A DNA stretch of 64,000 bases from Pisaster brevispinus (Eukaryota; Echinodermata; Asteroidea; Forcipulatida; Asteriidae), in NCBI GenBank assembly GCA_023634235.1, contig JAMKCF010000016.1, positions 4,211,001 through 4,275,000 of the forward strand, read 5' to 3'. How positions within the stretch are numbered: the first letter of the stretch is position 1; every line of letters begins with the position of its first letter. The position numbers were made by a program, and so were the translations under genes. The notes below the pieces were generated by a model. That model worked only from the letters and a program-made list of their open reading frames with translations. It had not been told where the DNA came from and ran no database searches. This document shows, in pieces, positions 1 through 10,934 of this stretch.

Positions 1-1
1 G

Positions 2-217
2 AAGGAACACAAAGCCCATGGCCGCAGAGGGGAATATGACAAACCTGCCATTGTCAAACACTCCACCGATCTAGACCATGCCATAGATTGGATGCAGGCT
101 CGAATCATAGCTCCTGAGAGACATTGGTATACATGGCGCATCAGGGAGGCTATCGAAAAACACAAGCACAAGACATGTACTGTACAATGTACCAACATAA
201 TTTGGTTACTTCATTAG
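2..217 (+). pseudogene. C-terminal end of a Penelope-like GIY-YIG/RT polyprotein (partial)
   Basis: The reading frame from base 2 to a TAG at 215-217 gives about 71 residues resembling the C-terminal tail of GIY-YIG endonuclease domains in Penelope-like retroelements. It has an A(I)VKH-x-H-x-IDW block, then an ARIIAPERHW block and an RIREAIEKHK helix ending in basic residues. The protein enters from outside the window, so RT and GIY-YIG core motifs cannot be checked. Similar tails occur in other GIY-YIG mobile proteins, so the exact family is inferred. The overlapping 124-459 frame is probably a shadow. Confidence 0.6.
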
Positions 218-439
218 CATTATCTGGCACACAATCCTACCACCCTACTCCACTGACATCCCACAGTCTACTGACACGCCCCACTACAGAGAGAACTCAC
301 ACACAATGGGCAACCCACACAATAGCCCTGTTCCCTCCGACCACTGTTCCCCTTTCAGAAGAAACAACAAGAGCAGTGACTGACTCTACACTAAAACTTC
401 TGAAACTCTATAAACAGACAAACACGTCTCACACTCTTC

Positions 440-486
440 AGTCTCTTGACAAAAATTAGAGCAAGCTAGTCGAAACGTTGACACCA
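440..486 (+). ncRNA. Degenerate hammerhead-ribozyme-like motif in the 3' UTR of the upstream PLE
   Basis: About 220 bases after the stop codon, a CTTGAC segment (compare CTGANGA) is followed by an ATTAG/CTAGT stem with a six-base loop and then CGAAACGTTGAC. This is the order of a PLE hammerhead: CUGANGA, stem II, GAAA, palindromic ACGU. The CUGANGA box is mutated, so activity is unlikely. Confidence 0.35.
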
Positions 487-1133
487 ACACAGTAGACAGC
501 AGACAACACATTAGAGAATCGGACTCCTTCACCAGCCGGTGGATGGGTCTCAAAATTGTGTGTTAACCAGCAATGACAGCTGTACCGAATTTGAGTCTTC
601 CTGCCTTTGCGTGAATTTAACTGCACGTTTGCTTGATTCAGATTCCAACCTAATTGGTTTAAGATCCACACAAGCAAATTGCATAAAAGTTAGCCCTGCA
701 GCCCGGGAGAGAGGCAGCTAGCCTTTTTGGCGTAAGCCCTCTACCCAATGGTCGCCGCCATTGCTTGTTTAAGAAGTAAGGTTAAGCTTTGAACAGGGCA
801 TCACGGCTGAGCTGACTTTGGGTCTCTGCCAAATAAATAATTTGATTGTTTATGACGTAAAATGTATTAATCCATGTCATAAAAACTAATCCAAGTATAA
901 TAAATATGTGCAATGTGTCAGAGATTGCCGCACTTGAATAAGCTACAGTATCGCACGTAAAGACAGTAAAAACGTTGTTGCAAAACGTAAAAGTCATTGG
1001 ATTGTTTTATGCCACAGTTTGTGTCCTATTACCTTAATATTATGAATTTGTTATGTAATTGTCAGTATAAAATCATGAAAGTTTCTCTGTTTCCCTCTTT
1101 GTTCGTTCTTACGAACACTTGGTTTCTAGTTAG

Positions 1134-1158
1134 CTGTTCCGACTTACAGTCGGAACAG
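1134..1158. repeat. Perfect 11-bp inverted repeat (hairpin) at a dispersed repeat end
   Basis: CTGTTCCGACT and AGTCGGAACAG are separated by three bases. A near-identical hairpin lies at 54802-54826, and both sit a few hundred bases from related sequence containing TTAATTAGCCAA. They are probably termini of the same non-coding dispersed repeat. Confidence 0.6.
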
Positions 1159-1384
1159 GTTTTGTTTTTGTCGAGATTTTTATTATTTTTATTATTATTA
1201 TTATTAGTATTATTCTTTGTTTCCACCTAAAATCCCATAGCATTTGTACACGTTTTATGTATACACCCAATATCCTAATGTTTAAATATGAAGGAGTTAG
1301 GTCCTATATCAAATTGAAGCTTAGTACGTAAACTTAACATTTATTGTGATAATTGTTAAAATTCTTAATTAATTTGCCACTTTA

Positions 1385-1625
1385 CAGCGAGGTGAATATT
1401 TAATTAGCCAACCTCGTTAAGACCATATCTCAAAAAGTGTACCGCTGATCGTCAAACTTTTTTTAGTTTTAGACTTATGAGATGCTGTAGATTTATTTTC
1501 CGGCCTAAAATCACGAACGACGTCACAATGACGTCATTTATTGCGCATTTTCGCCCGTGTACAAAACACATAGAGATAGGGAAATCAAATCCGACTTCTA
1601 GAAACATCATTTTTCAATTAAGCTC
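1385..1625 (+). repeat. Dispersed repeat related to 34.12-34.33 kb and 54.4-54.62 kb
   Basis: Shares a TTAATTAGCCAA start, an 'actcaaaaagt' block and a downstream 'ggcctaaaa' block with 34120-34330 (same strand) and 54400-54620 (opposite strand). No ORF of note. Confidence 0.5.
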
Positions 1626-2929
1626 AAATTTAACGTCCTAGATTACACAAACGTCTCTTAAAACAAGTACGATTGTATTGACCTTCAGTTTAAAAGCATT
1701 AAAACTTATCAAAACATTGTCAGTAAAAAAAACACCCAAATTCTCAGGCAAATTTAACGCCACGGGTACTTTGCCTATAATCTGTGAGTTTATAAATAAA
1801 AAAGGAGTCAAGCTCTACAAATTTTTAACAAATGAGGGCGCTATACGAGTTTAACGGTGCTCTTGCTTGCTTTTTTTAAAAGTTGATCAAGTCCTACCCA
1901 TTTGTGACCCGTGTTTTTGCGTTGTTTGTATGTAGAGTGTAATATAAAGAGTCATTCCTGCGCCGACTAACACAAGTCTACTTTCATTCACAAGAATCGA
2001 GAATAATTTGTCTTGCTCTCAGCGCAGAGCGTCGTGTGTCCGCTCAGATCTTATCGTTACTCAGGTATCAGCAGCGTGAACGTAGAAAAATAGAACGCCG
2101 TGTGTGGGACAATGTTGCCCGCGTGGCAGACTTGTTCGCGCTTGGGTCCCGTTCACCGGAAATTGATCTTTTAGGTTTCTTATGCAAACGCATTACTTGA
2201 AGCTCAATCGTGAAGGAAACAAGGCTACGTTTTTAAGGTTCTTGTGCGAATGCAGTACTTCGGGAAATCACTCTATGTAGCAAACAACAAACCTGTTGGG
2301 GTTGCAATGAGGCTCGAATTGTAGCTGAATGGGGAAAGTTGTAGACAAGAAAAAATACATTTTTAGTCATGGGTGTGCATGAATAGCCAAAATTAACAAT
2401 AAAGTCATATCCAGTATTTACTGTTTTGGCCCAACAAAAACATTCAGTATTAAAAAGACACAACAAATGTTAGTACAATAGCATAAACCAACATTTAAAT
2501 CGTCTACCAAAAATTATTATGTGCTACTAAAGCCCTGTTGTGGCATGCAGTGGAAAGCAGGCGTAGTAACAGATTTATAATTCGTTTTGAATAAATAATT
2601 CGTTTCGAATTCATAATTCGTTTCGAATTCATAATTCCTTGATAAGAGTGGTAGTTGTTGTGATGTACTTACTTATTAAGTTATACCGCATTAAATTTTT
2701 TATCATAACAACAATTACATACACGATATTAAAAATATATTTTTTCACAATTACAATTTTAATACAACAGCATAGACCAATCTTTACTTACTGACTTGTG
2801 AGACCACTGATTTGTCGCTTTACTTACTAAATTGTGAGACCTGTGGTGTGATTGCTTTACGTACTAAATTGTGGGACCTATTCCATGATATACAGTCTTG
2901 TGTGGTTTGCGTACTAACTTGTGTGACCT

Positions 2930-3390
2930 GGACCCAATTTCATGACTCTGCTTACCGTAAGCAAAGAATCGACGCTTACGGAAACGGAAGCAGAGAATTC
3001 CGTGCTTACGTCAAGCGTATTTCAGGAGTTAGCAGAGAATTTCGGCTTTTTCTCGTGTGTACTTCACGTAACTAGGCATTCTTCGCTTACACAGCTAGCG
3101 CAGAAATTCGACGCTTGCAAAATAAGCAGAGAATGATGACCGTAAGCATAAATTTCGACAGTAACCAGAGCCATTTAATTGGGCTCATTCGTTTAAATGA
3201 GGGGGTAGGTCACTTTATCCTCTAAGTTGTGAGACCCAGGCCCAAATACATGGCTCTGCTTACCAAAAGCAAAGAATCAACGCTTATGGCAGCAGAGACT
3301 TCCGTGCTTACGTTAAGCGTATTTCAGGGGTTAGCAGAGAATTTTGGCTTGTGGGCGAGTTTTGTACTTCATGTAACTAGGCAATTATTA
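2930..3390 (+). repeat. About 300-bp imperfect tandem duplication rich in CGTAAGC/GCTTACG
   Basis: 2930-3085 and 3235-3385 match closely: 'ctgcttacc...aagcaaagaatc', 'cgtgcttacgt.aagcgtatttcagg.gttagcagaga', then 'gtactTCA.GTAACTAGGCA'. The ORFs here are fragments of the repeat without protein similarity that I recognise. Confidence 0.6.
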
Positions 3391-3776
3391 TAGTCAATAT
3401 TTCGCGGCACTTTTTGATTGAATTGTTTTACGCTTATCCGAACCGTAAAAACGTAAACGTTTAACTGGTTGATCGGTTGGTTAACCATGTAACCGTCACA
3501 GGCTTAGTATGCACACTAACTTGTGAGACATGTTCCTCGATAACAAAATTTCGAGTAAAAAAAAACGTTAACACAACTGCGTTTGTGATCAAAAACATTA
3601 CCTCTTCAGTGCAACATTTGCTCTGCACAATCACCCTGCAAAATAAATGAGCATGTGCAATCGAATTGTTGTGTAACGCCCTCTAGCGTTCAATGTTTCT
3701 TGCATTTATTACCTCCAGCACAGTTTTCATATAACAAAGACTACGAGCCTGATTGGAAACGATAATTATGTGCATT

Positions 3777-4100
3777 TCAAGTTCGTTTCAGTTATAGACT
3801 CTTTGAGCATTGAAGATTGAACTTGGGTTACCGTGACCCCATGTTAACCTTTACTTCTGGGTCAACCAGAAGTGGGACCTTTATCTCAAGAACTACACAA
3901 CCCATGTTCCATTTCTTTTCAGTTATTAGATCATTTGAACATTGAAGATTGAACTTGGGTTACCGTGACCCAATGTTGACCTTTACTTCTGGGTCAACCG
4001 GAAGTGGGACCATATCTCAAGAACTACACAACCGATTTACATTTTGTTTCAGTTATTAGACCCCTCGTGCATTGAAGATTGAACTTGAGTTTAATCAAAG
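3777..4100 (+). repeat. About 127-bp tandem repeat, 2.3 copies
   Basis: Three successive units carry 'gttTCAGTTAT.AGA', 'GAAGATTGAACTTG', 'TTACTTCTGGGTCAACC.GAAGTGGGACC' (split here for length) and 'CTCAAGAACTACACAACC'. The paired 'ACTTC...GAAGT' core resembles the larger repeat family at 57.2-58.9 kb and 61.0-61.3 kb. Confidence 0.65.
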
Positions 4101-4399
4101 CACAACTTAACGGAACAGCTTTGTGTTTGTTCACAAACACCTAATGTCTAGTTATTGTTGAGATTGTGTATTTAAAATTTACATTTTTTATGTTTTTCAG
4201 GGAGTTACAATGTTGCTGCAGCTGGATGTGTTTGCTTGATAATATGCTGATGAAACACGCCAACCAGATGCCGTTTTTGAGTTCGTTTATCTCTTAAAAA
4301 GAACCATCCACCTAAAGTTTTTCATGACAGTGTTTCCATTACCACACACACCATAACTTGTTTTTAACTGAAACTACGTCACTGCAACGTCAATACGAT

Positions 4400-6180
4400 C
4401 TTTGTTGAGACATTCCATTTCCGCAGCGCATATGTTATTCAAAGCCGTGCATGGATGTTTTCGAATAATTAGATCTGCCAAGAGTACGCGTCTTTCCAAA
4501 CTTTTGTGTGTAGCTTTCACAACTAACAGAGACGCATTCAGAGGATTTGTAAGCAGTATAACAAATTATTGCGTCCCATCACTAAACAAAAGAGTCCTGC
4601 GCCAATATTCCAACTATCATAAGACCAATGCTTGTACTAATATGAAATAAGGGCATAGTTTAATTGCAAATGCTGAAAACTGAAAGTGGTATAAGTTATG
4701 AAAGTTACCAAAATTGAACATAACACATGTTGACTTAGTTTTGAGTGGTTTGGAATAAAGTTACTTTTAAAAGCAAAGATAAGTATTTGTCTCTACGTGT
4801 GTTTTGTTTTTATACTTACAAGTGGTTAAGTGACAGTTGTAACATTCTACAAAGACCAGAGTTAGATTCGACCCGGATTGCAGGTCCCAAGGAGCCTGAC
4901 CCAGAGACTAGTTTGAACCATTTTGGGGTCAAATTGACGCAAATAAATTGTCGTACTACCCTATGAACTCTTCAGGCCTTACGGAATGTTGAATCTGGGT
5001 CAAATTTTACCCGATACAAGACAGCATAACAGGTTAAAGCAAGATATTTTGAGTTTGCATTTCGGCCTCTGTGACTGCAACAAGGAGAGCTTCGTAGTTC
5101 AGGAAGGGATGATGAAACTTGAGAAGAAAACAAAGTCGTTTTGTAATTTCTGTGAGATGTTTACTATGACATCGGATCTAAATTATAATCTTTCCGATTC
5201 AAAGTTAGTAATAAATGAGAGCAAAGAAACTTGTCTTGAGAAAATAAATAAAGGAATGGGTCAGACCCAAAGAGAACTGGAATTTGGTTCAATTCGAATC
5301 CAAGACTTTCTGATCTTTAAAGTGTATTGTCTTAAAGTGTGATACAAACCAAGGAAAAGAAACTGACGTCTTTTAACTTTTTAAATGTCTGAAAAATTGC
5401 AAAATCAACGAAAGTGGTTAACTTAATTTGTCTAAAGCCATGGAAAAAGTGAGCCCCGCTTTATAACATACTGTACAGAAGAAAAACAATCTTTGTAAAG
5501 TGCGTGGGACACACTTTTGGTTTACGGCGCTGAATACAAGTGTTTGTTTAATATATATGTTATATAAACAAGGATTTCAACGCTGATACCAATGACATAA
5601 AAACAGTCTTTGCGTGCGGAAAAACAAAATTTTGTGGGATGCTAGAGTGTACATTCCCAGTTTTATTTTTTTTACGGTTACATGGGATCTGAGACCCCCA
5701 TCCCACCTCCAGCGGTTACACTACTGAATGTGTTTATGGTGAGCAAGTTATAGATTAATTAATGTGATGGTATGTTGCACATGAAGTGCAATTTTCTTTA
5801 AATGAACCAATAAAATGGTCATGTAAACCCATGGTGGCGCGCTATTCTTGAAACAAAACTCGACTACGACACGAGTATCAATAAATAGTCACTGGAAGAT
5901 TTATTGAATGTTTGAAGTTGTGTTAACCACTTTTGTAATGTATTTTTGTAGTCGATGGTACGATAGAACTAGTAAGTGTATGACTTATAATTAAGTCCAG
6001 CAACTTCACATTTTGATCACAATAACAAAAATCCACTTGGGTAAACTTTAGTGAGCATTTTAAAATAATACAATACAAATTTTAGGGGTTAGAACAAACT
6101 CACACGCTTACACAGTTGTTGTGTTTCTAGCTGTTCGTTTAAAATTAGCATGCAATTATTTCCTGTAAAGTGAAAGTAAC
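4400..6180. other. No gene recognised
   Basis: Several ORFs of 70-118 codons occur, the longest at 4986-5342 (+). None shows a recognisable domain, codon bias or splice context. AT-rich non-coding sequence is the best description. Confidence 0.5.
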
Positions 6181-6182
6181 CC

Positions 6183-6530
6183 ATGATATGATATCGTATG
6201 ATATGATATGATCTGATATGATATAATATGGTTTAATATGATATGATATGATATGATATGGTATGATACGATATGATATGATATGATGTGAGGTGAAGTG
6301 ATGTGCTGTGATTTGATGTGATGTAATGTGATGTAATGTGACGTGATGTGATATGATGTGGTGTGATGTGATATGGTGTGATGCGATGTGATGTGATATT
6401 ATATGATGTGATATGATATGATATGATTAGATAAGCTATGAAATGATTTGATATGATATGATATCATATCATATCATATCATACCATATCATATCATATT
6501 ATATGATATGATGTATGATATGATCACAGT
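6183..6530. repeat. (GATAT)n-type pentanucleotide satellite with polarity reversal
   Basis: Long runs of GATAT/TGATG variants on the plus strand switch near 6460 to ATATC runs, then back to GATAT at about 6500. The result is an imperfect palindrome inside the satellite. Confidence 0.85.
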
Positions 6531-8540
6531 CTTTTTAGACTCAATTTAACAAATTCTAACCTGTCAAGCTATCTCAAAGCCATCTGTTGAAGACATGATT
6601 GATTTCAGCCAGGAGTGATTACAATCACAAGGTTAAGAGATTTGTTTACAATTCCCGTTGGAATTATCGTTCCTGTATGACATAAAAAACGCTTACCCTA
6701 ACGGACTGTTCGCAAACTGTAAGTTTGATTATTAGCATTATAATACTAGAAAGCTCAAATACAGAAAGGGGCTCAAATGAAACATAATTTCCGTCTGAAA
6801 ACTCACACTTGTTAAATCCATGTTTTTGCTTTGTTAGACAGTGGACATAACTGGGTCATGCACAAACAAATAGTGCAGCCCCTGGCAGATTAACTGCTCA
6901 TCCAATAAGCTTAATGAACCTGCTAATTCGAGGTAAACACAACTAATGGTTGTAAAACTTTAATATTTTCCAAGTTTTTAGGTCAAAACTCAGACATTCT
7001 TTGAGCTTTCCCGTAATGTTGATTAGTTTTCGATGAAAATAATCATTTCAATTTCCTTGAAACATCAGATAAGAGCATCTGGACTAAAAAACAAACAGAC
7101 AAAAATACAAAAACAAAAAACAAACAAACTCCAACCCGTCAAGCCATCTGGTAGCCATCTGGTGAGAACACGGTTGAATACAGCCAAACGTGGCATTTGG
7201 CCCTAGGGCAAGGGATAACCTTACGACCCAAGTGGAAATCATTTAAGAGGAGGTCATTGATGGAATTGTGTTTTTGGTCAAAAGATCAACCCTTGTTTTT
7301 TACTTTTGACATGCTACTTGCCCAGTTCTCAAGAAGGAACTTGGAAATGTTGAAAACAAGTTAACATTTTTTTAAGCAGCGGAAACAACATTTGTTTACA
7401 AACATTTGGGTGTTCAAAGAATTTGACACAGGCATGTTTTCAGAAGCAAAACATTAAATCATTATTTTCTCTGATAGTCTGCCTTTACACAGTCACGTCC
7501 AGCACCATAGTTTAAAAATAATATATAAATAGGCTATTCATGCTACACGCTCCTCGACCAACGTTTCCATCTCTCATGACTCTAGCCATAAAATAGGCCT
7601 TAATCAAGAGGCTTTGTTTTCTTTTCACTTCTTTCTTTTTTCTCTCTCTTTCTATTGCTACAAATCAGTAAACCGTCGCCTCTTGGGACACGTCCCAACC
7701 ACCTCTTCGGCATTTTTTTTAATAGACCGTACAAGTCTCGCGCGTATTCGAACTTCGATACAACAAATAAACAATGTGTTGAAAATGCTGAAAACACAAA
7801 CTTTCCTGTGCCACCCTTTTTCTTCATAAAACATAAACCACTTGTGTATGACGTCACAGCTCAAGCAGAACCCTCCCTGATAAGGTCAAGGCAAAACCTG
7901 AGTAACGCTTTTTGGGTTTACATCCATGTGCCCATTTTTCATTGCTGAAACTCAGCGATGGCACCGGGCTACGTTTCTATGGCAAATCTGCGGAGGAAGA
8001 AGTCTTAAACCACATCTTCCAAAACCTCCTTCTGTACTTTTGCATATGTAAACCCGAATGCAGAGCTACATGTGAATTAATTGTTCTGTTATCTTGAAAA
8101 TCAACTTGAAATTATTTCTTTTTTAAACAAAATACAAGTGATTAACATTAAGGGGAAAAAAAGATAGAGGGAAGTTGGTAGATTAACCAAAGGAGGCTGT
8201 AAACACAAAATACAAATTAAAAGTTAAGGAGACTGAGCTTTTTAAGTTGGCAAAAGCAAAATCGCAAGGGTCAGTAACACGATTAATATCAGGCGATTAC
8301 AAATCGGTTTTAGGCGAAAGAAGAACACCCCTTTTTGGAAAGGCTCAAGCAATCAGCTATAGGAACAGTTATAGGTGGGATTCGAAACGGAGTCTGCTGA
8401 GTTGAAAGAACCCACTTGACCACGATGAAAAAGTGTAAATTTAGCGGATGAAATAAAAATAACTTTGTAAACTACGATCTGCTAATTCTAACATGGAAAA
8501 TTGATCTACTCAAACTTGTATACGGAGAGTGTGTAATAAC
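6531..8540. other. No gene recognised; relic repeats
   Basis: Small ORFs on both strands at 7600-7950 overlap each other and look non-coding. The stretch around 7690-7760, ending in 'tagaccgtacaagtct', resembles 32880-32950 ('tagactgtgcaagtct'), suggesting a decayed repeat. Nothing else is supported. Confidence 0.45.
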
Positions 8541-8544
8541 ATTT

Positions 8545-8834
8545 TGATAGTCGGCCCAGGGATCGTCATGTTGAAAGGTAATTTGGTTACGCTCCATGAC
8601 GCACTTTCGAAAGAGGTAGTAGTCAGCAGACAAGAAATGATCAACTTTTTAGAAGGGTACATCTCACAAGCATTTCATTCGCTAATAAAATAAGCTCTTC
8701 GCATGAACGGTGAAGTTGCAATTATTAAAGGAAAAGGTGGTTTGTTCGCAGCAGTGTTCGACACGCGTTACTTCACATGATTTTGGCGATACCAGATGTT
8801 TTGAAGTTTGAATTCCTAAATAAGCGGACACTGG
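8545..8834 (+). promoter_or_regulatory. Promoter of secreted-peptide gene copy A
   Basis: This block is conserved upstream of copy C (minus strand, about 49851-50180) and in part of copy B (24420-24640). Shared segments include 'CATGACGCACT', 'GAGGTAGTAG', 'GGGTACATCT', 'TTGCAATTATTAAAGGA' and 'GCAGTGTTCGA'. The TATA position is weak here (CTAAATAAG near 8816-8824) compared with TATATAAGG in copy B and CCATATAAGA in copy C. Conservation exceeds that of neighbouring intron sequence, as expected for a duplicated promoter. Confidence 0.6.
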
Positions 8835-8906
8835 ACGAGCAACAGCAAGCACTGACTCAACACACCCACTTGAAACAACTTGATTTGTCTTCTCAGTACA
8901 GCACCG
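8835..8906 (+). other. Non-coding exon 1 of peptide gene copy A
   Basis: The segment starting 'GACGAGCAACAGCAAGC' and ending CAGCACCG before the donor GTGAGT is shared with copies B and C. It has no ATG-initiated frame of note. A TGACTCA (AP-1 consensus) lies at 8853-8859 and is conserved in all three copies. Start is inferred from the TATA distance. Confidence 0.55.
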
Positions 8907-9221
8907 GTGAGTTCATATATCCTCTATGTTAAAAAAGAATGCACCATCGTTATTAAATGACTTTGGATATTTAAAAATGCAGCCTACTTGAAGCAATGGT
9001 GGTATATGCGATTTAAAGATATACTGTATATGTATTTATGTTTGTAGTCTTGTCATTTAGCTTTCAAGAAAAACTCTGCTAGGGTCGAAACGTCAGGCCA
9101 CTTACCTTTTTTTTCAAGCGCATTTTGAAAAGTAAAAACTCAACTGTTTGTATGTACCAACTAAAGAAGTGTTGAAGACTACTGAATTGAACAATTTTGG
9201 GCTGCGCATGGAATAATTTAC

Positions 9222-9292
9222 TAAAGCAGGATTTGGACCTGCTACCTGTGGATAAATGTGCCAACGCTCTACCATCTGAGCTATCATGCAGT
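9222..9292 (-). repeat. tRNA-derived SINE relic in intron 1 of copy A
   Basis: On the minus strand it reads GATAGCTCAGATGGTAGAGCG (A box; 21 bases reduced here to GATAGCTCAG-ATGGTAGAGC) followed about 30 bases later by AGGTCCAAATCC (B box). A more decayed counterpart lies at the same place in intron 1 of copies B (about 28440-28510) and C (49589-49658), so insertion predates the gene duplication. Confidence 0.65.
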
Positions 9293-9792
9293 AGGCTTGC
9301 ATTTTCATTACGTTATCATTCTCGCTATTTTAACCAGTCCTTCCCTTGCGTTTACTACTCGTTAACAGATTGGATTGCAGGACATTTCAATGTTACTTTA
9401 TTTGATTGTATTGCAAAGCTTGCAACTAAACAGAAGCTGGAGTTTCCGATTTCTGCTAGTTGTAAATTAATGGAGGCCTAAACAATTATTTTTCAACCAG
9501 CAACTGTGTTGTAAGCCCTAAATAAACAAGTTGCTCACAAAATATGCAAGCATTTAGTATTACATTCATTCTCAAAGTTCTTTCCAGATTTTGCATGAGA
9601 GAGAAAAATCTCGAAGCTAGCGGTTTTGTTAAAGTTGTAGTGGTGTGTAGGAAGTTACTTACTCTCAAAATGTACAGATTAGGAATTGGCAGGCAACGTT
9701 ACAACAGAACAACGAAGCTAGAAAAAAATTGTTACCTTTTTCTTCATACTACAATAAATGTTCAAATTAACAAATTTGCTGCCAGCAGTACG

Positions 9793-9804
9793 CCCCCCCC
9801 CCCC

Positions 9805-9844
<40 letters not shown>
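9793..9844. repeat. Homopolymer block C13 then A39
   Basis: A run of C followed directly by A lies upstream of the exon 2 acceptor of copy A. The plus ORF at 9544-10140 reads through it, but only its last 62 codons are real coding sequence. Confidence 0.9.
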
Positions 9845-9846
<2 letters not shown>

Positions 9847-9954
9847 AACGAAACAAAACAACAACACCAAAGCAACAATGCTTGTTCCCGTTTTCTTTAT
9901 TCTACAGTTAATACTGAGTTAATAGGATTTTATTTTCAGCAAACAAAATTCAAA

Positions 9955-10132
9955 ATGGTTTCAAAGATTTTTCTGGCTGTCATGGCTCTGGCCGTTCTGA
10001 CCACATTTGTCCTGGCCGAGGAAGAGGAGGAGTACGCCTTCGATGACCTAATGGCGTTCGTGAAGAGAGGCAAGGGCAGGAACCGGGGTGGCAAGGGAAA
10101 GATGGGCCCACTCACAAATGATGACATGGAAC
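9955..10132 (+). pseudogene. Secreted cationic peptide gene, copy A (exon 2 only; exon 3 lost)
   Basis: Exon 2 runs 9940-10132. Acceptor TTTTCAG ends at 9939, ATG is at 9955, and donor GTAAGT starts at 10133 in phase 1. Encoded residues 1-21 form a signal peptide (MVSKIFLAVMALAVL core). An acidic propeptide EEEEEYAFDDLMAFV follows, then the KR dibasic site and a glycine/lysine/arginine-rich start of the mature peptide. Copies B and C continue into an exon with four cysteines. Here intron 2 matches copy B only to 10636, then PLE1 and SINE DNA follow, and homology resumes at 16441. The 763 bp of copy B that contain exon 3 (31274-32036) have no counterpart. I see no other acceptor or cysteine exon, so this copy probably cannot make the family peptide. 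If read through, the frame stops seven bases into the intron. Confidence 0.75.
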
Positions 10133-10636
10133 GTAAGTAACAAGTCTTACAGATAGATAGGCATGGAGCACACCTCAGCTTTCTGTGGGTTAAATTTCGT
10201 AAACTCTGAAGACTTGGTTGGTTAATGAACAATGACACAAGTCGTTGCTCGTACCACAAAGTGACCTTATGAGAACTAGTTACGTAATCACGCGTGTGTG
10301 ACAATGTTCATAATCACTTAGTATTTTCATGTAGTGACCTATCGCAACAGATCTCAATAATGTGCGTTGGTTTGTACACAGCGCCCAGGGAGCAAAACTC
10401 GTGTTCCCCTTCCTTTTCACAAATTGACGTTTGTGTTCAGGAATTATTGACTATTATTAAACTTGCAGGAATGTAAAACTTTATGAATAAAGTATCCAGC
10501 TTGTTTTTATGTTTTTAAGAAAAAGGTAACCAGATTACAACGACAGTTTGAACAATTCCGCAAATTCAACCATAATTTACTACTACTTCTTGTTTTTTTC
10601 TTTTTCTGATGGTACGAGCGACATATTATTAATGAT
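10133..10636 (+). other. Remaining part of intron 2 of copy A
   Basis: Aligns with 30738-31273 of copy B through 'CGTTGCTCGTACCAC', 'GTTACGTAATCACGCG' and 'GATCTCAATAAT.TGCG', and ends at 'gtacgagcgacatattatt' where the PLE insertion begins. Confidence 0.7.
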
Positions 10637-10660
10637 AATATATATATATATATATATATA

Positions 10661-10934
10661 TATCCAATGAAATCGTATTCTATCACAATTCACAGTGCTC
10701 GATACATCTCTGTAGAGCTATAACATGTAATAAATTCAGAATATGAGTTAAACAAACTCTGGCATATCTCTCTTCTGGACAGACTGTTTCGTACCATAAG
10801 GCACTCATCAGCAGAATGACGAAAATAGAATACAAGTAGCATCTTACCTTATTTCGAATTATAAAGCGCGCGCAAGCGTGACGCGTGCTACGTCATTGAA
10901 GTTAGTACGCGTTTACGTCACTGAAGTAAGAACA
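10661..10934 (-). repeat. PLE1 pseudo-LTR, 3' copy
   Basis: 274 bp, same length as 13067-13340 and near identical (GTATTC here versus GTCTTC there). Contains a hammerhead motif and the last codons of the ORF. Confidence 0.85.
10772..10816 (-). ncRNA. Hammerhead ribozyme (PLE1, 3' repeat)
   Basis: On the minus strand: stem I TTCTG/CAGAA, core CTGATGA, stem II GTGCC-TTAT-GGTAC, GAAA, stem III ACA/TGT with a three-base GTC loop, and cleavage-site TC. All invariant core positions are present in the order of a type I hammerhead. Stem III is minimal, as described for PLE hammerheads that may work best as dimers. Confidence 0.85.

Noticed and set aside
4986..5342. 118-codon ORF as a gene
   Set aside because: No recognisable domain, signal peptide, splice sites or similarity to anything else in the window.
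9075..9110. Hammerhead-like CTGCTAGGGTCGAAACG in intron 1 of copy A
   Set aside because: It has GTCGAAACG but lacks a CTGANGA box and stem II; treated as repeat sequence shared with 28283-28320.
9544..10140. 198-residue protein
   Set aside because: The frame reads through intron 1, a C/A homopolymer and the 3' splice site; only the part from 9955 is coding.
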